From Portulaca oleracea (lineage: Eukaryota; Streptophyta; Magnoliopsida; Caryophyllales; Portulacaceae): DNA of 64,000 nt. Positions 13,139 through 24,073 of the stretch are shown here, piece by piece. A model generated the notes under the pieces. That model did not search any database. It was not told where the DNA came from and was given only the letters and a program-made list of their open reading frames with translations. The stretch's first letter is position 1. Each line of letters opens with the position of its first letter. Location of the stretch: the NCBI GenBank assembly GCA_029582165.1, contig CM055871.1, positions 31,385,802 through 31,449,801 of the forward strand, read 5' to 3'. The position numbers and the translations under genes are program-made.

Positions 13139-13636
13139 CTCCCTCCATTCCATATTATTTCTCCTTTTGGCGATTAATGTGGTCAAATTTTAAAATTTTG
13201 ATTGTGAATTTCTTAATATATACAATGTTGATCTTGTTTTATAAATAACAATTATTGGATTCGTAAGCAAAAAATGCTATCCTACAAAAATATAATAATG
13301 TAATTATTAATAAAATACTTCTTCTGTTTTTTATCTGTTATTACGCTTTTCAAGATCAATGTTTAATCAATAATTTCTCATACAAGATTTTTATAAAAAA
13401 ATATAATATTATACTTTTTAATAGTATTTTTTACTACGAATCTAACACCATTTGTTTTGTTTGATGAGGAATTATATAAATTAAGATATTAATGAAAAGT
13501 TTTGAACACAATTTTTTAAGTGACACATAAATAAAAACGATGGAAGTATTATGTAAGAAATATAATCACAAATTGAAAATTAACATTGGAAATTGTAAGA
13601 GACAATTAAGAGATAAATAATACATAACGGATGAAG
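13139..13636. mobile_element. Stowaway-like MITE split by another MITE
   Basis: The outer element starts CTCCCTCCATTCCATATTAT and ends AATACATAACGGATGAAG between TA dinucleotides (13137-13138 and 13637-13638). It belongs to the 7477 family. Its middle is interrupted by the separate element at 13318-13546, so its own length is about 270 bp. Confidence 0.82.
13318..13546. mobile_element. Stowaway-like MITE nested in another
   Basis: A 229-bp element starting CTTCTTCTGTTTTTTATCTG and ending AAATAAAAACGATGGAAG, bounded by TA (13316-13317 and 13547-13548). Its relatives are at 19819-20053 and 30655-30868. Confidence 0.8.
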
Positions 13637-13939
13637 TAGATTAAATTAATCGGCCTCAAAATTAGAGCGAAAGTTTATTGGCTTGGCCTGTTGTGAGGGA
13701 ATTCTCAATTACGAACCCTAGCTTTATTTATCATTTATTTTTTTAATGCTATACTCGCAGAGGTATGGCTAACCACCTATCCTTTGATCATTGGGAGCAT
13801 TTTAGACATTTTTCTAAAATTTAAAGAATTTATTTATGAATAAAAATATAATTTTATATCAGTCATATGTGGTATTATATATAACTATAAAATCTATCAT
13901 ATTATTTTTTAATTTAACATGAATATATATTTTTTGCAA

Positions 13940-13966
13940 ATATATATATATATATATATATATATT
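13940..13966. repeat. (AT)n microsatellite
   Basis: An uninterrupted AT dinucleotide run. Confidence 0.85.
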
Positions 13967-14028
13967 CATAATTTAATGTTAAAATCATTAAGAGGAGTCT
14001 TGTCCCAAAATTCGTATCATTTTCATTA

Positions 14029-14239
14029 CTCCCTCCTTCCTAAATTAATTGACACACTAAATTTTGACCGTTAGTTACTCACAAATTATAATGAGTTACA
14101 ATATGAAATTACAGTCATTAAAGAGATATTTTACTAAAAATTACAATGGAGGTAATTTCATATCGTAACTCATTGTAATTTGTAAATAATTATCAATCAA
14201 AATTTAGTTAAAGTGTCAATTTGTTTGGGACGCAGAGAA
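14029..14239. mobile_element. Stowaway-like MITE
   Basis: Starts CTCCCTCCTTCCTAAATTAA and ends with mirrored GTGTCAATTTGTTTGGGACG, with TA on both sides. The interior is itself nearly palindromic: GAGTTACAATATGAAATTAC is mirrored by GTAATTTCATATCGTAACTC. The open frame at 14221-14487 starts in the right arm and has no recognisable domain. Confidence 0.8.
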
Positions 14240-15744
14240 TAGTTAATTATGGTACATTAATTTGGACTAACCTAAATGGAGAATTTGAAGAATTTTATTG
14301 GATTATGCTGAATATTCCTTATTGGATCCCTTGCCAACAAAAGAAGCACCTGATCAAAGGACCTCAGATCTTTTACCTTTTAAGTTGGTCGGTGGCATTT
14401 GTACTACCCAAGTACAATATTCAAAAAATAAAGAAAAATAAAAAATGTATTGTAGTTACCAAAAATTATAAACAAATGAATGCATAACTCATGAAATCTC
14501 TTTTTTTTTTTAAAAATAATTATTCAGAAAATTTTGACATAAACAGGGTGTAAATGAACCAATTAAACTTGAGTTGGCCAAGCTTGGACTTATGAACTTT
14601 CAACAACTAGGTTAAGCTCGAGCTTGAAGAAAATAATTTTTTTTATAATAAGGATATTATAGAACCAAACTTAAATATTTACATTTTAGCTTTATACATT
14701 TCAAACTAAAAAAATATAGAAAAATATCAAATTTGTATGTACTTTAATATATATTAAATTTAAACATTTAAAATTGATCGATATAATAAAGTTTATTTAG
14801 CATTTGTGAAATAATTTTTGTCTTACCTGACATCAATTCATGTTTAATTGAAAGGTGTCCAATGCATAAAGAATAAAGGTGTAATGTATGCAGACCTTAC
14901 CTTACCTTGCATTTCTGCTAGAGACTGTTTCCAGGACTTGAAATCGTGACCTCACGATCATAAGGCAACAACTCAACCGTTGCATCAAGGCTCCCCTTCA
15001 AACACTTAATGTTAGATAAGGTAAAAATTAATTTACAAATGTCGTATGTGTAAAAATTATTATCACAAATATCTGGTAGGGTAAATATAATTTACTCAAA
15101 CTCGAGCTCAACTCAATAGACAATTAGACATACAAGTTGAACTTGGATTGTGCCAAGCTTGATCAAACTGATGTAGTGAAGCCATGCTTTGACCAAGTCC
15201 AGTATCCCTAAACACTAAACAGCAATAATTGCTCGCATTTTAAGAAATGGTTTTGACTTTCCACCCATACAAATTACTAAGGTGGGCACACGTTGTTTAG
15301 AGTATTATTGATTTTGAGAAACGAGTCAAATGATTAACCACTTCTGAAAATTTTGAATTAAAGAAAGCTCTAAATATTCATTAGTGTAGCAATCCCCCAC
15401 CAAACAATTTTATATTTTTCATCAAGAGTTACAATAAGGCCATATTACTTTCATTTGTTTATTTGTATTGTACTATAATATTAACCAGTAACCACTATAT
15501 ACTTAAAATTTATTAATTGAACTTCTATGTCGATGTGTATAAAAGAATAAAATAAAATAAAAACAGATATGTATGAGTATTATTTATGAAGATTCTTTAA
15601 TACTATGCATATGTTCTTACTAACTTTTGTATAAGTGATCTATTTCCCAAAATATATAAAGATCAGTAGCGTAACTAATTCTAAAGATTGAGTGCAAATT
15701 TTATGTTACTATATGGAACGGACCGGACCTAAGGTTTGTAAAAA
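14240..15744. other. Intergenic containing a SINE
   Basis: No gene is supported. GAGCTTGA/TCAAGCTTGG-type words near 14560-14640 and 15090-15180 are in opposite orientations and may be the ends of an old hAT-like element. The Au-type SINE listed separately lies between them. Confidence 0.45.
14872..14996 (-). mobile_element. Au-type SINE, 3'-truncated
   Basis: On the minus strand from 14996: GGGAGCCTTGATGCAACGG (A-box region), then GTTGTTGCCTTATGATCGTG, a degenerate B-box region (TTTCAAGTCC), then TGGAAACAGTCTCTAGCAGA, and AATGCAAGGTAAGG. This matches the tRNA-derived head and body of the plant Au SINE from memory. The usual 3' end (GGTCCGGCCC-type sequence and T-tail) is missing. The A and B boxes are mutated, so it is probably inactive. 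Confidence 0.8.
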
Positions 15745-17047
15745 GGGAAATTGAAATAACGAACCAAACTTGAACATTAGTTTACAACGAATCAACCTTG
15801 TCATGTTGATTTTTCCAGCGAACCAGCACCGAGTCTGACTCGTCGGAAAGCTGATGTGGCGACGGTGCTCGCTTATGTAATTGTTTTGCTGAGTTGGATT
15901 GAATAATCCAACTTTTTTTTTAAATCCACCTCAACCCCTCCCCTTTTCTTTCTCATCTCTCCTCTCTTTCTGTCCCTCTCTCTGTCTCTCTGTCTCTCTC
16001 TCTCTCTATAACACCCCCAGCCCCAGCCCCAGCCCCCGACCCATCCCCTCCACCCCCAACCTCTCACTCTCTCTCTCAACCACCCTCTCTGTTTTTTCCC
16101 TCTCTTCACACCCAAATATTGAACTATACACTTCCCTGACTACCATACAACAAATTTCTCTCCCTTTTCCCCAGTTATGTCCGTTCCTCCCCTGAGCAGG
16201 ACTAGGCTCCTCTACATTTCATCAAGAAACTGCAATCCACAGTTGATTCGATTGAATCAATTGTCCCCCAAATCATCAAATTCCCATGTCTGTAATGAGC
16301 CACAAAGCCTTATCTCTGCTCCTGTTTTCACTCCTCCTTTCCTCCGCCGTGAGCGCTGAGCTATGCCATCACGAGGATAGGAAGGCCCTCTTCCAAATCA
16401 AGAAAACATTCAATAACGCCTCCAAGTTCACCTCCTGGACTCATGACACTAACTACTGCCACTGGCACTTGCTCAAATGTGACAGCAAGACCCACGGTAT
16501 TACCTCCCTCTCCGTCACCGGAGACAACGACGTAGCGCGCCCCATCCCGGATGCGGTTGTGACCTTGCCTACCTCACAGATCCCGGATGCGGTCGGTGGT
16601 CAGTGGGGTCGACGGGGGTGGTGCGGTGGAGGTTGTGGCGGTGGAGATTGCTGGCAGTAGAGGTGGTGGTGGCAGTGGTGAGGGTGGTTGAGAGAGAGAG
16701 TGAGAGGTTGGGGGTGGGGGGGTCGGGGGCTGGGGCTGGAGGTGTTAGAGAGAGAGAGAGAGAGAAAAAAGAAAAGGGGAGGGGCTGAGGTGAATTTTTT
16801 TAAAAAAGAAAAAGTTGGATTATTCAATCCAACTCAGCAAAACAATTTTTTTCCTTTTTATTTTTGGCTAAAACACCTCCACATAAGCGAGCACCACCAC
16901 CACGTCATCTTTCCGATGAGTCAGACTCGGTGGCGGTTTGTTGGAAAAATCAACATGACAAGGTTGGTTCGTTGTAAATTAATGTTCAAGGTTGGTTCAT
17001 TATTTCAAAGGACCCCCAAAGATTGGTTTATTAGATTCCAATTTCCC
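15745..17047. mobile_element. Pack-MULE carrying a PGIP gene fragment
   Basis: A 1303-bp element with long, diverged inverted arms (about 15745-16110 and 16610-17047). Both arms carry GAACCAA/GAACCAACCTTG, CATGTTGATTTTTCC, GAGTCTGACTC, CTTATGT and TTTTGCTGAGTTGGATTG in mirrored order, then mirrored CT/GA-rich DNA. A perfect 9-bp duplication TTGTAAAAA flanks it (15736-15744 and 17048-17056), as for Mutator-like elements. The unique core holds the start of a polygalacturonase-inhibitor gene and no transposase. MULEs carrying host gene pieces are called Pack-MULEs. The terminal GGGAAATTG resembles the MITEs at 39466 and 52148. Confidence 0.9.
16286..16660 (+). pseudogene. PGIP-like N-terminal fragment inside the Pack-MULE
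   Basis: This open frame of 124 codons starts with a hydrophobic leader (residues about 5-24, LSLLLFSLLLSS then SAVSA) like a secretory signal peptide. It continues with ELCHHEDRKALFQIKKTFNN and a SW...CHWHLLKCD stretch, the N-terminal LRR cap of polygalacturonase-inhibiting proteins. PGIPs are cell-wall LRR proteins that block fungal polygalacturonases and are normally about 330 aa. Here the similarity fades after about residue 100, before any leucine-rich repeats, and the tail (about 107-124, Gly/Trp-rich) is translated MULE arm. A repeated IPDAV in the last part suggests a small internal duplication. It may be transcribed but cannot make a working inhibitor. The start at 16286 is the upstream Met; a second Met is four codons on. 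Confidence 0.85.
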
Positions 17048-17059
17048 TTGTAAAAATTG

Positions 17060-18130
17060 ATAGAATATTTGTAAACAAAAATCACTATTTTTAGGGTTTT
17101 GAGGTTTTTGTAAATAAACAAGAATAATGAAAACAATAAATAATATGAACAAGTCTATAGAATAAAAACTCACCAAATTAAACCAGGATAATTAAGAACT
17201 TGCACAAGGATGTTCTACTAGCAACAGATCTTGGATCACCCAAAAAAACTCACTCAAAGAGTTTAGGATTAACCACTCACTCTCATATAAGAGAAATCTC
17301 AAGCAATTCCACAAAAGATTAACTTTTCATTGATCAGGGTTTCAAACACCCATCAATTACAAACTCTCCAACCGAGAGAAATTTGAGTCTGAAACCAATA
17401 TTCTCTCTAAGTTTTATCTCCAAAAATAAGAGGTTACAAATATATAAAGAAAAGGGGGAAAATATTACAATAGAAAAGGAAGAAAAAAAGTTGCGTAAAT
17501 TTGGAAATCTAAGGTGCCATGGATAGTGGTGTTCGTACTACGATCTGTGATGCCCTGTTTTCTTCGTTTTTTGGTCATTAAGAATGAGGTCACGGGCGTG
17601 ACCTTGGTTTCTTCGCGGAGAACCATTTGATTTTGCACGAGGTCATGGGAGTGAGTTGGACATGTACAGGTCATGGGCGTGACTCTGATCCCCTTTGCTG
17701 GGGAAAGTCACGGGGGTGACCTTGGAGTCATGACCATGACTCACTTCCCAGCCTCTTCCCTTCCTTCGTAGAATCTTCCAACTCGGCCCTTGGGCGAGGT
17801 GAATGACCAAAATGCTCCTCAGCTGCCCAAAAGACCAAAATACCATCCAGTTGATCTTCCTTGTGAAACGACCAAACCACCCTTGGGTTGATTCTCCTTC
17901 CGATGGTGCCCAAAATGTGAGCCAGGCGAGAGACCGCCCCGTTATTCATGTCGGTAATCTAGGATTGGATCTCCTTAGAAGACTTGGGAATGGTCAAGAT
18001 GAAGACTTAAAACTTCATCCCATGACCCGTGGTCCTCTTTTAAGTGAACGTTGCTCCCCTTGATAGCTCAAATGACCCTCTAAGTACCCAAATCCACCTT
18101 GAAATGGATTTCATAGCTAGATTCGAAATG
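17060..18130 (-). mobile_element. LTR-retrotransposon remnant with GTCACG...CGTGAC palindromes
   Basis: No coding frame. On the minus strand the sequence has a TATA-like region (CTTTATATATTTG near 17445) followed by pyrimidine-rich leader-like DNA, as in the U3-R-U5 of a gypsy LTR. The upstream part holds several near-perfect palindromes: GGTCACGGGCGTGACC at 17588-17603, GTCACGGGGGTGACC at about 17707-17721 and GAGTCATGACCATGACTC at about 17725-17742. The same motif cluster occurs at 55585-55794 next to a gypsy integrase, so a gypsy origin is likely. Ends and target duplication were not found. Confidence 0.55.
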
Positions 18131-18330
18131 TGGAGAGGAGAGGGAGGCTTTAAGCGAGTCGGTAGCTATAGATGAACCAAAAATGAACCGACAATACGGT
18201 TCACTATAGATGTTGGGAAGGAAAAATTGTTAGAGCAGATCTTGCGGCGAAACAAGTAACATATTAAATGGTCTAGATATCGAGAAAATAATGTAAGAAT
18301 AGCATAAATAAATGGATATGATTTAAATAA

Positions 18331-18842
18331 TGTTGGGAACCCAAGAACTGTGCGAAAAAAAAGCCTATGGATGACACAGATAAGAACAAACTGCACTGTC
18401 TTTGTCTAAGTATGACAACAAATCTCTGCTCTTTCAAGAGATCAATTGGAGAGGTACGAATCTAAGTTAGTAGACCAAATTACATGAAAAGAATAACCAC
18501 TCTCAAGACTCTCAGTGTGACAACTCTTCAAACCCTAGTGAATCCATCTGCTCGCATCTCTTTCATTGCCATTAAGGGAAGCGCTTCAGGAATCCTCAGT
18601 CTTTCTGCCATGGTGCTCTCCACGAGACGCTCGGTGCTCTCTCCACGAGACAAATAATTAATATCTCCAGCAACTTGGCAATATATGGCAAGACAAACCT
18701 TGGCCACTACTCTGAAGATTTTTCGAATCTAATATAATTAGAAAATTCAACATAATAAATAAACGTAAATAATTTCCTAACAAAATTATGAAACAAATTA
18801 TGTGGCCAGCTTAAGAGCTTTTAGGATATAATATTCCTAACA
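18331..18842 (-). mobile_element. Copia-like LTR, minus strand
   Basis: On the minus strand it begins TGTTAGGAATATT at 18842 and ends GGTTCCCAACA at 18331 (about 512 bp), in the style of copia LTRs. The 5-bp flanks do not match, and no primer-binding or polypurine site adjoins. It is either an old solo LTR or one made by recombination between elements. Confidence 0.5.
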
Positions 18843-20445
18843 ATAGATAATAATCCCTTAAACCTAAAAAGTTTGTCCCATTTGACATCACACGGTCTTC
18901 AATGTAATACTTTGACCATTAACTTTTCATATTTTATCTTTCAATGTAATACTTTAACCATTAATTTTTCATATTTTATCTCATCAAGACTTATAATATT
19001 ATATATATTTATATATAATTATTATTTTTTATCACAAATCTAATAACAGTAATCATATAGCCCTAACTAAGAGAATAAATTAAAGGCAATCATCAATCAT
19101 ATCAATTTATAATAAGACCACCTTCAGTATTGTGAGGAGTAGAGTTAGATCCGAAGGAGTAGAATCCACAATGACAGGAGATTAATCAAAGAGAGAGAAA
19201 GGAAGAGAGTGTGGTTGAGAGCGGAAGAGGCACGAGAGGTAGATACCAAAAAAAAAAGCTATATATTATGAAATCGATCAAGAAATTCAATTGGCGATAG
19301 ATTAATCAAATAGTTCAATTGAAAATTCAAGCAGAAAATGTCACACCATTTTGAAGCAAAATGTTCCTCACTTACAATTGCTCTAAGGTATCCCCAAGAG
19401 TAGTTTAAATTTTAATTTGGTTAAATCCTATTTTCATGAATTCTACTCATCCCGTTGTTAAGAAAAAAGAAAAGTGATTAATATTCTATCAAAATTCATT
19501 ACTCATGCATGCAACTAACAGAAAATCTTTTGCTAACAAGCTAGCCTTTGTTTTGTTCATTACACATTAGTCAACTTCTATTATCGGTTCTGCAAAAGTA
19601 TGGGATGGGTTGGCAATTTGGTAGGACACTGTACACCTGAGCATGAGTTGTCCGATGTTTTTTGGCACTTTTATTTTGATGAATAAAATGAGCTGAAGTA
19701 CGCTACTTTTAAGGGGGAAAAAATTAGCCTTCATAAGTTAACTAAGCTATGAATAATTAATAGGTTATGTACTAGATAATGATTTTTCTTTGATAATTAC
19801 TAATGTTAGAGTACTATACTCTCTCTGTTCTTTTTTATCTGTCATTTACGATTTTCAGTGTCAATTTTTAATCAATAATTTTTAATATAAAACTTTTATA
19901 AAAAATTATAATATTATACTTTTTTAATAGCATTTTTTATTATGAATCTAGTGACATCAATTTTGTATGATGAATCATTGTACAAATTAAGATATTAACA
20001 GTCAACATTTTTACCACAATTTCCTAGACGATAGATAAATAAAAACGGAGGTAGTAGTTAGTAAGAATGCGTCATTGATGATGCCATATGTTTTTTAATT
20101 ATAGATCTATAGAATAGTACTACGTAGTACGTAATTAAGTACATGAGGCAACGAACATTAATAAGAGTGCGATCTTGATTAGTGTAGTTAGTTACATACT
20201 TTTACTAGGACTAAGAAACCTTTTAGTACGCATGCAAAGGGAAGTTTCACGATTATGCAAAGGTGGTGCGAATATTCTTCTTAAGTTAGGCAGTTGATGA
20301 TCTCCAATGTGCATTATTGAAGCATGCACCATAGAATATTAATATTAATGAAGCAAATGTAAAATAATAACTAGTGCAACGCAATAAATAAATTTACTAT
20401 GTTAAAAAGATGAAATTATTAAGATCGGATGTATGGATGAATATA
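18843..20445. other. Intergenic with one MITE
   Basis: AT-rich; no gene seen. It contains the Stowaway-like element at 19819-20053. Confidence 0.5.
19819..20053. mobile_element. Stowaway-like MITE
   Basis: Starts CTCTCTCTGTTCTTTTTTAT and ends GATAAATAAAAACGGAGGTAG, with TA on both sides. Internal similarity to 13318-13546 is clear (TCAATTTTTAATCAATAATT, ATAATATTATACTTTTT). Confidence 0.8.
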
Positions 20446-21274
20446 TGTTGAAGAAACCCAGCCCTGCTCTGAGGACCTCCGTATTTCCACTATTGAGGAC
20501 CTCAGCATAAAGATTTTGTTTGAAAGACTACAATCAAGTTTAAAATTAGGGAAGTTATATACATTATCTCTATTCTCTTAATTCAGATTCTCTATTCTTA
20601 TTATGACAAGTTGATCTCCTATTGTAGATATCAAACGGAAAGGAAGCAATCTCCCAAATCTGCCGAATATAAGAAGATTGGAGATCAAACAAGAAAAGAA
20701 ACAATATAAGAAGATTGGAGATCAAACAAGAAAGGAAACAATCATCACCAATGGAAAGAGAATGTTATCATTTGAAGAGCTACAAATATAAATACTACCA
20801 GACATTCTCAAGATAAGAGAACGATTTCCAAACAAGTAAATCGAGAGTAGGAATTTCTTTGAGAATTCTGAGTTGTAAGAATCTTTGTGAGAAAGTTTTC
20901 GGAGTTGTAACCACTAGGGAATTAGTGTTGAGTTGTGTAACCAGTTGAGTGATAACTGGTGAGGACCTCAGGGTCCTGTAGATAAAGTGACTGAGTGACC
21001 TCACTTTAGTGAGTCAAAGTCTTTCTTCTTGCCTCAACTGTGAGACCACCTTTGCAGAAATTCACTCTAAAATTTTCCGCCTTTGTAAGCATTCGTTGAG
21101 GACCTCACAGTCCTTGACAATGTCGAGTTTGTAACATCCTCTCTTTCCTTGCACTTTAAGCTTATAAATAAAGAAATATTATTCAGTTGTATAAGTGCTA
21201 TTAACGTCCTTGTGTTGATTAAGTGTAGAATTTTTTATATAACCCTATTCACCCCCTCCTCTAAGGTTATTTCA
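20446..21274 (+). repeat. 5' LTR of the gag-only copia element
   Basis: Begins TGTTGAAG and ends TTATTTCA just before the primer-binding site. It shares GAAACCCAG, CTGCTCTGAGGACCTCC, AATATAAGAAGATTGG and CCCTATTCACCCCC with the 3' copy. The end structure is typical of SIRE-type copia LTRs. GAGGACCTC occurs four times. Confidence 0.85.
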
Positions 21275-21275
21275 A

Positions 21276-22768
21276 TTGGTATCAGAGCAGGTCCACCTGT
21301 TCAAGAGTTTAACAACTCGTGGAAAAGATTATGGCCCTTGTATCAATGCAAACGACTCTCCTCAAGGATGTTCATGGACAAGAGCTCCATTACTTACTGG
21401 AGAAAACTACATGATGTGGAAAAGACAAATGGAAATATTTCTCAGGGATCAAGATGAAGATCTATGGACTGTGGTCACTGAGGGAGATTTTCCTACTCCC
21501 ACAAAGAAGAACAGTGAAAATCAAGATGTCCCAAAGAAGAGATCTAAAATGACAAATAAAGAGCTAGAACCATTGAGAAAAAAGTACTTGTGCTCTAAAT
21601 TTGATTTATTGTAGTTTAAATTCCAATGATTTTGAACGTGTTTCTAACTGTGAAACTGTCAAACAGGTCCAGGACTACTTGACGACCTCATACGAAGGCA
21701 CTAGCCAAGTCAAGGACACCAAAGTAGACATTCTTGTCCAAAAGTATGAGCCTTTCAAAGTGGATGAAAACGAGACTATTGAAGAGATGTTCAAGAGATT
21801 TAGCAGCATCACTGACCACCTCAAACCACTTGCAAAGAACTACTCCAACGAGGAGCAATTCAGGAAGATTCTAAGATGCTTGCCTAGAAGAAAACGGGGC
21901 CCAAAAGTTACAGCCATTCAAGAAGCCCAAGACCTCAAGGTCCTCAAACTGGAGGAACTCATTGGAAAATTGTTGGCTCAAGAGATCCAACTGAGTGACC
22001 TCTCAAAACCCAAAAAAATTTCTGTCAAGGCAGTATGTAAATCTGACAGTGAACTAGATGACGATGAGGAAGATACAATGGTGATGTTAGCAAAAGGGTT
22101 TAGAAGATTATACAAGAAAAATCCAACCTTTCCAGGATACATCAAGGATGGGAAAAACAGAAGTCAATACTCAAAAGATAAGGCCTTAATGAAAGAAGAA
22201 TATGACCCGCTCACTTGTTATGGTTGTGCCAGCTCGGAACACTTGGTTAAAGATTGTCCTCACGCCAGAAGAAATAAGGACGGAAGAAATGCTAGGCCCA
22301 AACAACATCGTAGAGCAATGTTGGCCACCTGGAGCGACAGTGACTCCAGTGAAGAAAACAGTGAAGTAGAAGAGATTACGTACAAATGTCTTCCTAATGG
22401 CAAACTCTAATGAGGACCACGATCCAACCTCATCTCATGACGAGGTAAACTTAGATGAGCTCCTCACTCTCCCTTCTGTGCACCTTGCTCACAAATTGTT
22501 TCATCTCTTCAAATACTCTAGATCCTTAATAGAAAGAGTCAAGCATCTCACAAAACATGTCAATCATCTGAACGAAACCATTGAGAGCTTGAACAACAGA
22601 AACGACCTCTTAGCAACTGAAAATGTTAGACTATCCATAGAGGTCAAAGACTGCTATAAGGACATCACTCAATTATCTAATGATGTAGTCACAAAATCTC
22701 ACCCCTACCAAAAGGAACCCATCCTTCCCACACCTAATACACCACCTCTCAAAAACTATTGGTCCTAA
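21276..22768 (+). pseudogene. Copia gag with frameshifts (gag-only element)
   Basis: The capsid-type domain is read in pieces: 21276-21614 (RAPLLTGENYMMWKRQMEIF region), 21601-22410, and 22397-22768. The second part includes the UBN2-like capsid region and a CX2CX4HX4C zinc knuckle (CYGCASSEHLVKDC, about 22227-22268). The third has a heptad-like coiled coil (LNETIESLNNRNDLLATENV). The three parts lie in different frames, so the copy is broken. The second copy at 26254 keeps the start in frame, showing that this copy has an indel right after its initiator Met. No protease or polymerase follows. Confidence 0.85.
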
Positions 22769-23653
22769 AGTCCTCCCTTGCATACCAACAAAGGAGCTCT
22801 TCTTCCTACACCAAATATCCCGCCTCTCAGAGAACACTATCATAAAGGTCCTCCAACGGCAAATAAAATAAGGAAATTAACCAACTCCCTTGTCTAAAGG
22901 AACTAGACCTCCAAACATTACAAACATTTGGGTCCCAAAGATCTCACTGTAACGATCTCATCCTTGGTCAGAAACCAAGAAAGCTATAATGTCCTCCACT
23001 ACAGGTATACCTCAGACAAATTACCAAAGATTCAGCCAAGTTCTACAAATTGAAAAATCAACAAGAAAGGAAAAGCGACCTTTGGAGACAAGAGCCAAGA
23101 CAAGATCCTAGACATTTGGAAGGTCGCAAAACAACGTCATCCGCACCGTCTGAGGGGGAGCCTTCTACCATGAGGACCTCAACCGTTTCACAAGCTGTCT
23201 AATTAAGGGGGAGTCCTATCATCCCTCCTCTCTACATGTCGTCCCTCTCCTCCTCCCAGGTACGTCAACTCACTGCCTGTCTGGACCTCTGATGCCTTCA
23301 TCAACATGTCATATCAGGCACCTCACAGTTTAAAATGGGTCCGGTCAAAGATGTCTGACTACTTCTCCCATAGGTAACTCAGATTCTTGCCTTTTTTCTT
23401 CCTCCCCTCCATCCTCTCTCTTCCTCTCTTTATTTTGGCCACACAATTTAGTGTTTGTTCTCTTTTGTTTCCTTCTTGTCTAAAAGACAAAAAGGGAGAG
23501 AATTTCGCCATGGCCTGTAATTGCTCCACCCCATCCTCGCTACTCTATCAATGTTGATAAACTATTGTTGATGAACTATTATCACTATATATTATGTTGT
23601 CTATGTATGTGCTATATTTACAAGTTTTGTCTTTCAAACAAAAAGGGGGAGAT
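22769..23653 (+). other. Non-coding internal region of the copia element
   Basis: No frame is recognised. It ends with the polypurine tract, AAAAAGGGGGAGAT. A second purine run (ACAAAAAGGGAGAGAA) lies near 23488-23503. This is where pol would be in a complete element. Confidence 0.65.
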
Positions 23654-24073
23654 TAAAGAAACCCAGGCCTGCTCTGAGGACCTCCTAATTTCCACCATTG
23701 AGGACCTCCAGCAACAACAGTATTGTCAGCGTAAAGATTTTGTTTGAAAGACTACAATCAAGTTTAAAATTAGGGAAGTTATCTACATTATCTCTATTCC
23801 CTTAATTTAGATTCTCTGTTCTTATTATGATAAGTTGATCTCCTATTGTAGATATCAAACAGAAAGGAAGCAATCTCCCAAATCTGTCGAATATAAGAAG
23901 ATTGGAGATCAAACAAGAAAGGAAACAATATAAGAAGATTGAGATCAAACAAGAAAGGAAACAGTCATCACCAATGGAAAGAGAACGTTATCATCTAAAG
24001 AGCTACAAATATAAATACTACTAAATGTTCTCAAGACAAGAGAACGATTTCCAAGCAAGTAAATAGAGAGTAG
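23654..24073 (+). repeat. 3' LTR, left half
   Basis: Matches the first half of the 5' LTR up to CGAGAGTAG (20830 region), then is cut by the nested element. It continues at 25777. It carries an extra CAGCAACAACAGTATTGTC segment after the second GAGGACCTC that the 5' LTR lacks. Confidence 0.85.

Noticed and set aside
15873..16195. Frames on both strands around 15.9-16.2 kb and 16.6-17.0 kb as genes
   Set aside because: They are CT/GA-rich translations of the MULE arms and mirror each other.
18331..18842. TSD for the copia-like LTR
   Set aside because: Flanks AATAA and ATAGA do not match; no duplication claimed.
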